This document shows, piece by piece, positions 1 to 6,922 of a stretch of DNA of 11,372 bases; position 1 is the stretch's first letter; every line of letters begins with the position of its first letter. The translations under genes and the position numbers were made by a program. Source of the stretch: DATFKA01 sp042095835 (GTDB taxonomy: Bacteria; Bacteroidota; Bacteroidia; Chitinophagales; Saprospiraceae); the NCBI GenBank assembly GCA_042095835.1, contig JBELML010000176.1:1-11372 (forward strand), written 5' to 3'. The notes under the pieces are model-generated. The model made no database searches and was not told the origin of the DNA. It worked only from the letters and a program-made list of their open reading frames with translations.

Positions 1-84
1 AGATGCTAGAGCGGTTTTGAATTGGAGTTTCAGTAGGAATAATAAAAAATTGTAGTGTGATTTTTTTGGTGCGTTTGCCCTAAA
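1..84 (+). repeat. Dispersed intergenic repeat, copy 1 (3' part)
   Basis: This stretch aligns with 9878-9962 on the same strand. I count 8 substitutions and one single-T indel over 85 columns, about 89% identity. The first 24 nt are identical, and so is the end, which reads GGTGCGTTTGCCCTAAA. It contains an A-run/T-run inverted pair around 45-67. The second copy continues leftwards for about 90 nt more, so the 5' half of this copy probably lies outside the window. It ends 6 nt before the sulfatase ATG at 91, so it must form the leader and possibly the promoter region of that gene. Function unknown. Confidence 0.85.
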
Positions 85-90
85 TCAGTA

Positions 91-1635
91 ATGACCATGT
101 ATTTAAGATTCCTTCTATTTTCTATCGCCTCACTTTTTATAGTAGCAAGCTGCCAAGTAAAAGAGACCTCTCAGGAGGAGACACCACCTAATATCCTTTT
201 ACTATTCACTGATGACCAGACTTTTGCGAGTATTAATGCACTAGGTCATCAAGAAATATATACGCCTAACCTAGATCGTCTAGCGGCAATGGGGACCACC
301 TTTACCCACGCCTACAATATGGGTGGATACCACGGTGCTGTTTGCGTCGCGTCGCGCTCGATGCTCATTTCTGGGCAATCGGTTTGGAGAGCGAGGGCTA
401 TCGAACCCATTTGGAAGGCTAATGATTCTATCGCTTTAGCGCAAACCTGGCCCCAATTGATGGCTCGCCGAGGTTATCGCACCTATATGGCTGGCAAATG
501 GCATGTCCAAGCCAAAGCGGATTCGATCTTTCATACCGTTGGTACAGAGCGACCTGGTATGCCACCAGATAGTTGGATCAAAATGGGCGGAGAGGAACGC
601 AAGGCCATGTACCAGCGTATTGCTCAGGGCGGATCTTTTGCAGAGCTGATGCCAGTGGAATATAGTAGGCCGATGAGTCCGCAAGATCAAGATTGGTTGG
701 CCTGGGACACCCTGCAAGGTGGATTTTGGGAAAGCGGGCAGCACTGGTCTGAAAAACTACGGGATGAGGCAATCGGATTTATCGAGGACGCCCAAGAGCA
801 TAAGGATCCCTTCTTTATGTACATTGCTTTTAATGCGCCGCATGATCCGAGGCAGTCGCCTCAGTCTTTTGTTGACCAATATGACTTGGCAGATATAAAA
901 GTTCCAGTTAGTTTTTTGCCAGCATATCCTTATAAAGATGCTATCGGCTGTGGCATGAATCTCAGAGATGAAGGGCTGGCACCCTTCCCGCGTACAAGGT
1001 ATGCTGTAAAGAAACATCGTCAAGAATACTATGCTCTTATCACACACCTAGATGAGCAAATCGGAAAAATTCTAGATGCTTTAGAAGCAAGTGGGAAGAT
1101 GGATAATACCTATCTCCTCTTTACCTCTGATCATGGTTTGTCGGTTGGTCAACATGGCTTGTTGGGAAAACAAAACCTTTATGATCACAGTATGCGTGTT
1201 CCCTTCATCATTGCAGGACGGGATATCCCAAAAGGGCAGCAGATAGATACCGATATTTATCTACAAGATGCTATGGCGACTGCACTAGATTTAGCGGGAA
1301 TTGACAAACCAGACCATGTAGAATTTAATAGTGTTCTTCCTTTGATTGGTAAAAATAGGGAAGGATACTATCCTGCCATTTATGGCACCTATATGGATTA
1401 TCAGAGGATGATTAGAAAAGACGGATATAAGATGATCCTTTATCCAGAAGTACCTAAAGTACGCTTGTTTGATCTAGAAAATGATCCACTGGAGATGGAG
1501 GATAGGGCAGATCAAGCCGAGATGTCTACCTTGAAAAAGGCCTTGTTTGGAGAGTTGCAACAACTCCAGCAGGCCTTTGGAGATACACTCCAGTTGGAAA
1601 GGTATTTCCCCGAATTAGCAGCACCAGATTTATAG
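91..1635 (+). CDS. Sulfatase family S1 lipoprotein
   Basis: A type I (formylglycine-dependent) sulfatase that hydrolyses sulfate esters, most likely on a sulfated polysaccharide or oligosaccharide outside the inner membrane. The N-terminus is a lipoprotein signal with lipobox IVASC (lipidated Cys21). The catalytic signature is C85-V-A-S-R89, the Cys-type C-x-A-x-R variant in which Cys85 would be oxidised to formylglycine by a maturase encoded elsewhere. Other family residues are visible: metal ligands D41-D42 (FTDDQ), K136 and H138 (AGKWH), H251 (APHDP), D347-H348 (SDHG) and K360 (GLLGK). Its 514 residues are normal for the family. ATG at 97 is an alternative start and would leave the signal peptide intact. 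The substrate cannot be read from sequence, and choline-sulfatase-like or glycan sulfatase subfamilies are both possible. The stop codon overlaps the end of a convergent small gene. Confidence 0.95.
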   Translation: MTMYLRFLLFSIASLFIVASCQVKETSQEETPPNILLLFTDDQTFASINALGHQEIYTPNLDRLAAMGTTFTHAYNMGGYHGAVCVASRSMLISGQSVWRARAIEPIWKANDSIALAQTWPQLMARRGYRTYMAGKWHVQAKADSIFHTVGTERPGMPPDSWIKMGGEERKAMYQRIAQGGSFAELMPVEYSRPMSPQDQDWLAWDTLQGGFWESGQHWSEKLRDEAIGFIEDAQEHKDPFFMYIAFNAPHDPRQSPQSFVDQYDLADIKVPVSFLPAYPYKDAIGCGMNLRDEGLAPFPRTRYAVKKHRQEYYALITHLDEQIGKILDALEASGKMDNTYLLFTSDHGLSVGQHGLLGKQNLYDHSMRVPFIIAGRDIPKGQQIDTDIYLQDAMATALDLAGIDKPDHVEFNSVLPLIGKNREGYYPAIYGTYMDYQRMIRKDGYKMILYPEVPKVRLFDLENDPLEMEDRADQAEMSTLKKALFGELQQLQQAFGDTLQLERYFPELAAPDL

Positions 1636-1821
1636 TTTAAAGTCAACCTCCATAAATGCTTTAGGCATTTTACAGGCTCTTAGCTTTGGGCATCTTTTGC
1701 ACTGCTTTCCTTTCTTGTATTTTTTGCAGCATTTACTTTTGTATTTTTTTGCTGCTTTCATCTCCAGCATGATAGGCGAAGATGGAGAAGGAGTAAGATG
1801 GAGCGAGTTGTTACTTTGCAT
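1630..1821 (-). CDS. Small Lys/Cys-rich protein
   Basis: A 63-residue, strongly basic protein that I cannot assign to a named family. The N-terminal 20 residues are Ser/Pro-rich. They are followed by a Lys/Cys segment at about residues 22-51: KSKCC, KKYKKGKQ, CKRCPK, then a further Cys at 50. The cysteines are 31, 32, 41, 44 and 50, giving a CC-x8-C-x2-C-x5-C spacing that could bind a metal or form disulfides; this is inference. There is no signal peptide or membrane segment. ATG codons at Met18 and Met21 are alternative starts just before the Cys/Lys block. The gene begins 6 nt after the stop of the next upstream minus-strand gene, suggesting co-transcription. Its TAA overlaps the last codons of the convergent sulfatase gene by 6 nt. 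The ordered Cys pattern argues that it is real. Confidence 0.6.
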   Translation of the reverse strand: MQSNNSLHLTPSPSSPIMLEMKAAKKYKSKCCKKYKKGKQCKRCPKLRACKMPKAFMEVDFKL

Positions 1822-1827
1822 AGCTTA

Positions 1828-2169
1828 CTAATTCAAGTTTAATTCTAAGCGATCTTGGTCTGTTGTTGTATTGGATTGAATAAGGGTAGTATCTTGACCA
1901 TATTCGGCCATGATTTGGGCGTCGGTTTGTGTACGACAGCCTTTTTTCAGGCAATGTTTGTAAAAAGCACAGTCTTGTCCTCGGGTTTCTGAAAAAACGA
2001 GGCAGGCATTCCAAGAGCTACCTTCCTTTTCCGTACGTGGTACGACTTTCATTCCTGGTTTAAGCTTTGGAGCACCATCTACCATTAAAAAAACGCTAAG
2101 CGGATCTTCTCTTTCTGCTACTTCCTTTTTTATAGTCCACTTGGCAATCGCTTTTGTGTCATCCTGCAT
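1828..2169 (-). CDS. Hypothetical small soluble protein with four Cys
   Basis: A 113-residue charged, soluble protein with no signal peptide or transmembrane segment; I do not recognise the family. The N-terminal half alternates hydrophobic and charged residues (TIKKEVAE, LSVFLMVDG, then PKLKPGMKVVPR), as in a small beta-rich domain. The middle holds four Cys at 56, 67, 73 and 78 (NAC, QDC, KHC, KGC), a possible metal site. The tail is rich in Thr, Asp and Asn. It is the first gene of a two-gene minus-strand unit with the Lys/Cys-rich protein, and both carry Cys clusters. A near-perfect Bacteroidota -7 box lies about 35 nt upstream of the ATG, which supports expression. Confidence is moderate because no homology can be checked here. 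Confidence 0.6.
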   Translation of the reverse strand: MQDDTKAIAKWTIKKEVAEREDPLSVFLMVDGAPKLKPGMKVVPRTEKEGSSWNACLVFSETRGQDCAFYKHCLKKGCRTQTDAQIMAEYGQDTTLIQSNTTTDQDRLELNLN

Positions 2170-2203
2170 ATGTTCGACGCTTTATCCCTTTTTTTCACTA
2201 ACG

Positions 2204-2211
2204 CAAATATA
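2204..2211 (-). promoter_or_regulatory. Candidate Bacteroidota -7 promoter box
   Basis: Read on the minus strand, these 8 bases are TATATTTG, a full match to the Bacteroidota primary-sigma -7 consensus TAnnTTTG. Transcription would start near 2197, leaving a leader of about 28 nt before the ATG at 2169. A clear TTTG -33 element is not present at the usual distance; that region is A/T-rich instead. It would drive the two small Cys-containing genes. Confidence 0.5.
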
Positions 2212-2360
2212 GGGTAGTTTTGTTTATTTAGATTAATTAAAAATAAGAAAGGTGCAATTTTTTCTCTGAAATGACGCTTCCTTTACTTTTAAAAGCTCCT
2301 GCTACGAAAGTCGTAATGATCTACAGCTCATCAGATGAGTTAAATCTTTCCTAAAGTTGC
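2212..2360. other. Intergenic stretch with two small inverted repeats
   Basis: No plausible coding region is seen on either strand. Two adjacent small hairpins can be drawn: TACGA/TCGTA at 2303-2307 and 2311-2315 (3-nt loop), and a 7-bp stem with one G-T pair, AGCTCAT/ATGAGTT, at about 2325-2331 and 2335-2341 (loop CAG). Neither is followed by a T-run, so neither is a convincing intrinsic terminator. The stretch separates the minus-strand promoter from the tandem repeats. Confidence 0.35.
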
Positions 2361-2437
2361 CATGTGTCATGTGCTATGTGCCATGTGTCAAGTGCCATGT
2401 GTCAAGTGTCAAGTGTCAAGTGCTATGTGCTATGTGA
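2361..2437 (+). repeat. Heptanucleotide tandem array (11 units)
   Basis: Exactly eleven consecutive 7-bp units without any phase slip, consensus YAWGTGN. Units are CATGTGT, CATGTGC, TATGTGC, CAAGTGC, CAAGTGT and a last TATGTGA. Variation is confined to positions 1, 3 and 7, while the core A-x-GTG is invariant. The array lies between divergently transcribed genes and codes for nothing obvious. A related array (AAGTGTC, a rotation of CAAGTGT) sits at the right end of the window. Similar short tandem heptamers are known from cyanobacterial genomes as STRR sequences; whether these are related is unknown. Confidence 0.9.
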
Positions 2438-2491
2438 ACCAAAACACGTTATGTAAATAAAAAAAACACTAGAACACCAAAACTCCCTCAT

Positions 2492-2604
2492 CTCTCCCCG
2501 TCCCACAGTCCCCAAGTCACAGGGTATCCCCATCCCCTGGTCCCCAAGTCCCCGCTCTCCCCCTCTCCCCGTCCCACAGTCCCCAAGTCACACGGTCTCC
2601 CCGT
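2492..2604 (+). repeat. C-rich repeat block with 30-bp direct repeat
   Basis: The segment 2492-2521 is repeated identically at 2563-2592 (30 bp, offset 71). Within and between the copies the word TCCCCNN recurs at 2495, 2509, 2527, 2541, 2566, 2580 and 2598, several of these 14 bp apart, showing an underlying 7-bp periodicity with slips. The + strand is very C-rich and G-poor, unlike the surrounding DNA. No ORF is supported. It ends 72 nt before the CAP-domain gene. It resembles a decayed heptamer array of a different sequence class from the one at 2361-2437. Confidence 0.8.
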
Positions 2605-2676
2605 CATACAGTCCCACAAACACATACCACGGCATTACCAATTTTCGTTAATACTTCACAGACAAATCAAACCACT

Positions 2677-3225
2677 ATGGCACACCGTTTTTATAGTCTT
2701 ATGACAGCTATTTTGCTGGTCGTATCCTGCAATAATTTCTCTTTTGGACCTATTACTTCTGATCCACCACAAGAAGAAAGGCCCAATCAGCCTACTGAAG
2801 AAGAAACCTCTACCGAGGAAGTATCTGCCACCTGGGAAAATGACCTCTTGGCGATGGTGAATCAACTACGACAAGAAGGTTGTCGTTGTGGTCGGAAACG
2901 AATGGCACCAGTCGGACCACTCCGGCTCAGTAGTAAATTGAACAAAGCCGCTCAGGTACATGCCAATGATATGGAGCGCAACCAATTTTTTAACCACAAG
3001 GGCACCGATGGTAGCCAAGTGAGTGATCGGGCGACTCGTGTCGGCTACCGCTGGTCTAATATTGGTGAGAACATTAGTTGGAATTACCCAGGTGTCAAAG
3101 CTACTTTTGAGGGCTGGAAAAAAAGTAAAGGGCACTGTGAAAATATGATGAGTCCTGATTTCAAGGAAATGGGGGCCGCTAGGAGTGGAGCCTATTGGGT
3201 TCAGACTTTAGGAACTGCTCGCTAA
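2677..3225 (+). CDS. CAP/SCP-domain (YkwD-like) lipoprotein
   Basis: An extracytoplasmic CAP-superfamily protein (SCP/PR-1/YkwD type). The biochemical role of bacterial members is poorly defined. The N-terminus is a lipoprotein signal with lipobox VVSC (Cys18), followed by a Glu/Pro/Thr-rich linker to about residue 50. The CAP domain spans about 55-182 and shows the typical order: helix with VNQLRQEG, then HANDM (H95), FNHKGTDGS (H107), NIGENI (E131) and GHCENMM (H153). The two His at 95 and 153 with E131 and H107 form the usual cavity and metal-binding cluster. Cys69, Cys71 and Cys154 could form disulfides. At 182 residues it is a complete single-domain member. The ATG choice is fixed by the signal peptide. 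It appears monocistronic, with repeats upstream and 97 nt before the next gene. Confidence 0.92.
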   Translation: MAHRFYSLMTAILLVVSCNNFSFGPITSDPPQEERPNQPTEEETSTEEVSATWENDLLAMVNQLRQEGCRCGRKRMAPVGPLRLSSKLNKAAQVHANDMERNQFFNHKGTDGSQVSDRATRVGYRWSNIGENISWNYPGVKATFEGWKKSKGHCENMMSPDFKEMGAARSGAYWVQTLGTAR

Positions 3226-3322
3226 TTCAGAAATTTTGTACATTGGTACGATGCTACCATAACATTTTAGCCAACTCCCTAAACTCGGTAGTTGATATAC
3301 GATTTAATTAAAAGCGATACTG

Positions 3323-5005
3323 ATGATTGATACAGAACCATTATATGATTTATTAAGAACAAACTCCGTAGGCCGATTCTTATCCCGTAGATCGCGGAAC
3401 GATTATGTCGGCATGGTTCGATTACTCCTTAATGAATTAGGTTTTGCCAAAGAGTTGCAATGGGATCGTCTAGGACCCGATCAATTCTATGGTGAGGAAA
3501 CTGTTTTTGCCGTAAGGACTTTTGCGGAAAGAAATACCTTCAGTTCAGATGGTTTGGGCATCAGCCCGCAGATGTTGATCCGTATGATCCAGCGCTACGA
3601 TACTATCGAGGGCATTCAGTTGATCAGAGAGGGTCTGGAGAACAATACCCTAAGTATTACTTTCAGACCTACCGATCCTAATAATTTAGGTACTGAGCAG
3701 CTCAAAATCATGTTACAATCATTGGGTTTCTTTGAGGCAGATGTACCGGAAGCCCTGCGCCAATTTGCTTTGAAGCAGAGCCTCTTTTTTGAAGATGGTT
3801 CCCGGCTTAGTCCCAACTTGGCTAGAGCGGTGCTAGCAGAGCTATTACCAGCTTACGGCGATGCATTTTTAAATACACCAAGCACTACCCAGCCGCCAAT
3901 TGAACAACCTAGTCCTCAACCACAACCGCAGCCTGAGCCACCAGTCGTCACGCCTATTGCGCCACTACCAAGCAAGGAATTGGAGATCGTTGATAGCAAT
4001 CGTAGTGTATCGGTGAGCGATGGGAGTATTCAGATTGATTTTAGAAAAAGAGATAAAGGCGTCTATACCAGAGGCTTTCACGGTGTAGGTACTTTTGTAT
4101 TTGAGCATAAAGCAAAATTAAGAGATCTAGAGTTGACCGAATCTAGTATTGAAGTCGTCAAATCTGTGGCGCGTAATGAGGGTAATCTCGATGCTATAAA
4201 CACCTACGATAGAGGCTTTGTCAGCTTAGGTATATACCAATGGACCTTAGGTACAGGAGATAAAGCGGGCGAGTTGGCGGCCCTACTGAAAAAAGTAAAA
4301 TCTTTCTATCCACATACTTTCAGAATCTTTTTTCAGGATTTTGGGATAGATATCGCCGAAGAAACCAATACTACTTACGGTTATCTGACCTATAATGGTC
4401 GTCGCATGAGCTCCGAATTTCTCAAGAACCAATTTAGAGAACCGGACTGGGCATTTCGTTTTTGGAGAGCTGCACAAAATGTAGATATCCAGTCTGTAGA
4501 AATTAAGCATGCTTTAGCTCGGCTGAATAACTTCTATTGGAAAGATAGCTTTAAAGTGCTAGGCTTTGGACTCAATCGTGTGATCACCTCTTCATTTGGG
4601 GTGGCCTTGCTATTGGATAATCATGTCAATCGGCCAAGTTGGGTAGGAAGCTGTGTAGAAATGGCCATGCTCAATACGGGCCTAAAATCGAACCCAGAGG
4701 TATGGACAGATGCCCAAGAAGCACGATTGCTCGAGGAGTATCTTAGAGTACGGGCTAATTACAGCGAAAATGGCTACCCGCCTATGACTAAAGCCAAAGA
4801 GCGGGCCAGAGGTATGCAAGCAGATATGCGAAGCGGGTTTCTCAGCGCTCAACGTGGTAGTTTCCAAGTGATCGATGCCGCTTTACGTAGCTATGATGAA
4901 ATCGGTGCTTCTACTACACCCGAAGCCGTCATTCCTCCGCCTTATTATGCACAGAATGACTATCCAGATATCGAAATCGATTATGAAGATTTGGATAGAA
5001 AGTAA
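3323..5005 (+). CDS. Putative peptidoglycan-binding / lysozyme-like protein without signal peptide
   Basis: A 560-residue protein that I cannot name with certainty. Residues about 25-92 resemble a PG_binding_1 module (VRLLLNELGF, then FYGEETVFAVRTFAE), and about 118-178 look like a second, weaker one (LKIMLQSLGF, then SPNLARAVL). A Pro/Gln linker (PQPQPQPEPP) follows at 190-215. The central region contains VARNEGNLDAI (E286), then YDRGFVSLGIYQW (D296, S301, G303, Q306). This recalls the catalytic Glu followed by a G-x-x-Q strand in lysozyme-superfamily glycosidases; that assignment is inference. The last 15 residues are acidic. There is no signal peptide or membrane helix, and an in-frame stop 16-18 nt upstream of the ATG excludes an N-terminal extension. 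It may act in the cytoplasm, be released by lysis, or be exported by a contractile or other non-Sec system. It ends 5 nt from the convergent Kelch gene. Confidence 0.7.
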   Translation: MIDTEPLYDLLRTNSVGRFLSRRSRNDYVGMVRLLLNELGFAKELQWDRLGPDQFYGEETVFAVRTFAERNTFSSDGLGISPQMLIRMIQRYDTIEGIQLIREGLENNTLSITFRPTDPNNLGTEQLKIMLQSLGFFEADVPEALRQFALKQSLFFEDGSRLSPNLARAVLAELLPAYGDAFLNTPSTTQPPIEQPSPQPQPQPEPPVVTPIAPLPSKELEIVDSNRSVSVSDGSIQIDFRKRDKGVYTRGFHGVGTFVFEHKAKLRDLELTESSIEVVKSVARNEGNLDAINTYDRGFVSLGIYQWTLGTGDKAGELAALLKKVKSFYPHTFRIFFQDFGIDIAEETNTTYGYLTYNGRRMSSEFLKNQFREPDWAFRFWRAAQNVDIQSVEIKHALARLNNFYWKDSFKVLGFGLNRVITSSFGVALLLDNHVNRPSWVGSCVEMAMLNTGLKSNPEVWTDAQEARLLEEYLRVRANYSENGYPPMTKAKERARGMQADMRSGFLSAQRGSFQVIDAALRSYDEIGASTTPEAVIPPPYYAQNDYPDIEIDYEDLDRK

Positions 5006-5010
5006 TAAAC

Positions 5011-6003
5011 TTAGTCAAAAGATAAGCATTCCATAGTGCTGAGCTCGGGGCCGCCTCCGCGATTGCCACTACCTGAGGCAACAAAGAGTTGGCCTTGATG
5101 CAGGATGACGCCGGTGCCATGTCTACCTTGGAGCATTGGACGGAGTTGTCGCCATTGTTTGGTCTTTAGATTGAGCGCCTCCACTTCGGCGTGAGCAGGT
5201 ACCTGATTAAAAGATTCGCCGCCCATGACCAATATGTCTTTACCATATAAGGTCGCGTAGTTGCCTGCACGTAAAGTAGGTAGACCGTTCGGTAAAGTTG
5301 ACCACTTTTGTGTTTTGAAATCAAATACGTCTATTTCTGCTATGGTGTTTTTCATGGGATTGTCCGCTGCAATAGTGGTACGGCCTCCCAGCAGGTAAAG
5401 CTTATCTTCCGCCACCACAGATTGGAAATGGTCTCTTGGACGAGGTGCATCTGGTAAGCTTGTCCAGCTTTCTGTTTGGGGATCGTAGAGATCTAGCCAT
5501 TTTTTATGGTCTCCACGATGGCCATCTTTGATCCCACAAGACAGGTATATTTTTCCCTGATAAAGAGACACCCCAGCGCCTCCTCTTTGCCGGTCCGCTG
5601 GAATAGCTGGCCCTTTTTCCCAAGAATCGGAAGCTGGATCATAAATGTAAATATTAGGAATCGGGGTTTCTCCCGGATAGCCACCAGTAAGGGCACCCAT
5701 GATGTAGATTTTATCCTGATATACAACAGGTTGGAAATGGTGTATTTCTAAAGGCACGGTAGCTCCTTCGGACCAGCTTTGGGTCTTCGTATCATAAATA
5801 CTGGTAGACTTAATACCCCGACCACCAAGTAAATAAAATTTATCCCCAACGGCTATAAAGGCTGCCTCATGGCGCTGCTTGGGTTCACTACCATCAGTAG
5901 CTTTGACCTCTACCCATTGACCTACTTGATCAGCTTGCAAAACGTACTGATTACTACTACAAGCAGCTATAAAAAAGACAAGAAAAAGGAATACTCGATT
6001 CAT
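5011..6003 (-). CDS. Kelch-repeat beta-propeller lipoprotein
   Basis: A 330-residue extracytoplasmic protein built of Kelch repeats. The start at 6003 is chosen because it places a lipoprotein signal at the N-terminus: MNRVF, a hydrophobic stretch, and lipobox FIAAC with Cys15. The frame stays open to 6078, but the extra 25 residues are charged and would bury the signal. Six Kelch-type strands follow at about 45-50 residue spacing: KFYLLGG, KIYIMGA, KIYLSCG, KLYLLGG, DILVMGG and LFVASGS, each trailed by a Y/F-D-P/x-x-x-x-x-W motif such as YDPASDSW. This fits a closed six-bladed propeller, as in YjhT-like sialic acid mutarotases and related sugar-binding proteins. Enzyme versus binding role is not decidable from sequence. 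It is convergent with the preceding gene and divergent from the methyltransferase. Confidence 0.88.
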   Translation of the reverse strand: MNRVFLFLVFFIAACSSNQYVLQADQVGQWVEVKATDGSEPKQRHEAAFIAVGDKFYLLGGRGIKSTSIYDTKTQSWSEGATVPLEIHHFQPVVYQDKIYIMGALTGGYPGETPIPNIYIYDPASDSWEKGPAIPADRQRGGAGVSLYQGKIYLSCGIKDGHRGDHKKWLDLYDPQTESWTSLPDAPRPRDHFQSVVAEDKLYLLGGRTTIAADNPMKNTIAEIDVFDFKTQKWSTLPNGLPTLRAGNYATLYGKDILVMGGESFNQVPAHAEVEALNLKTKQWRQLRPMLQGRHGTGVILHQGQLFVASGSGNRGGGPELSTMECLSFD

Positions 6004-6125
6004 GATATTGGATTTAGACCCACAATTTAACGAACAGTCTTCTAATTCTAACTTTTTCGCCATAATTTGAAATTTCAACCCGCTTCATCGTAAATTCAAT
6101 CATTATTTATCTACCGAGTCCTTCG

Positions 6126-6145
6126 CCAGAGGCTTCGGCCGCTGG
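6126..6145. other. TTCG-tetraloop hairpin in divergent intergenic region
   Basis: CCAG-A-GGC-TTCG-GCC-G-CTGG folds into two stacked G/C-rich helices (4 bp and 3 bp) separated by one A-G mismatch and capped by a C(TTCG)G loop, an exceptionally stable tetraloop in RNA. It lies in the 190-nt gap between the Kelch and methyltransferase genes, 49 nt before the latter. No T-run follows, so it is not a standard terminator. It could be a leader structure of the methyltransferase operon or a small dispersed palindrome. Confidence 0.5.
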
Positions 6146-6193
6146 AGAAAGCTTTAACGCAGGTAGACATCATTCAATCATTCCCCACCCAAC

Positions 6194-6916
6194 ATGGACT
6201 ACAACCAAAAGACTGCTCGCCACTATGCTGCCTACCGGCCTCCTTTGCATCAATATATTTTGGGGCTTGCTTTAGCTGACTACTCAAGTTTTGCAAGGGC
6301 GCTAGATATTGGTTGTGGAACGGGTATTTCAAGCGAGGCGCTATTATCTTTTGCGCGCTACATTGAAGGCATAGATCCTAGCCAAGCCATGATTGATCAG
6401 ACCAAGGAGCATCCGGCCATTGCCTATCGCCTCGGGCAAAGCGAGCAAATGCCTTATGAGGATCAACACTTTGATTTGATCACGATGGCGGGTTCTCTTT
6501 TTTATGCTAAATCACAAGCATTGCTGGAAGAGGTTAGCAGAGTGAGTAAGCCAGGGGCTTTGTGTCTTATCTATGATTTTGAAGTGCTTTTATGGCCCTT
6601 TTTAAAAGAGCTAGGTATACCTCGTCCACAGGATAATCATCAAGCAATGTATGATCATACTATTGATTGGTCGGGTCTACAGTATGAGCAGTGGACCTTA
6701 AAACTTAAGCATCAGGACCAAATCAATCTAAAGCTGGATGAGACACAAGTAGCGCATCTAGTATTGGCAGATGAGGAGATGTATAAGGCCATGAGTGTCT
6801 ACCTAAATACTGAAGCGCCTTTTCAAACTTTTATCAAAAAGTTAAAGCAAGTAGATAGAGATGAGGCTTTTAAGATTCCTAGCTATATATTTTTTACTTT
6901 GTATGAGAAAATGTGA
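6194..6916 (+). CDS. Class I SAM-dependent methyltransferase
   Basis: A 240-residue soluble Rossmann-fold methyltransferase of the Methyltransf_11/UbiE-like group. Motif I is LDIGCGTG at residues 37-44 (SAM binding). The acidic end of strand beta-2 is GIDPS with D61, which would contact the SAM ribose. The post-II region is FDLITMAGSLFY at 93-104, where most family members place the substrate-adjacent strand. The pattern LEEVSRVSKPGALCLIYDF (111-129) matches the motif III region. The C-terminal third is specific and unassigned, so the methyl acceptor (small molecule, lipid or protein) is unknown. It lies 6 nt upstream of the xylanase gene, so the two are probably co-transcribed, although a functional link is not evident. 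No Shine-Dalgarno sequence is seen, as is usual in Bacteroidota. Confidence 0.9.
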   Translation: MDYNQKTARHYAAYRPPLHQYILGLALADYSSFARALDIGCGTGISSEALLSFARYIEGIDPSQAMIDQTKEHPAIAYRLGQSEQMPYEDQHFDLITMAGSLFYAKSQALLEEVSRVSKPGALCLIYDFEVLLWPFLKELGIPRPQDNHQAMYDHTIDWSGLQYEQWTLKLKHQDQINLKLDETQVAHLVLADEEMYKAMSVYLNTEAPFQTFIKKLKQVDRDEAFKIPSYIFFTLYEKM

Positions 6917-6922
6917 TTTGAT

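Noticed and set aside
1811..2014. Alternative minus-strand frame overlapping the 113-residue gene
   Set aside because: Its composition looks random and it lacks the promoter and spacing support that the 113-residue frame has.
2361..2604. Possible CRISPR array
   Set aside because: The repeats are 7 bp units without unique spacers, and the C-rich block has only two 30-bp copies with related sequence between them. No cas gene is present.
3242..3257. Hairpin TGGTA/TACCA between the CAP gene and the 560-residue gene
   Set aside because: Five base pairs with no T-run; expected by chance in a gap of this size.
6004..6078. N-terminal 25-residue extension of the Kelch protein
   Set aside because: It is charged, has no family support and would place the lipoprotein signal internally. 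The ATG at 6003 gives a standard lipobox at Cys15.
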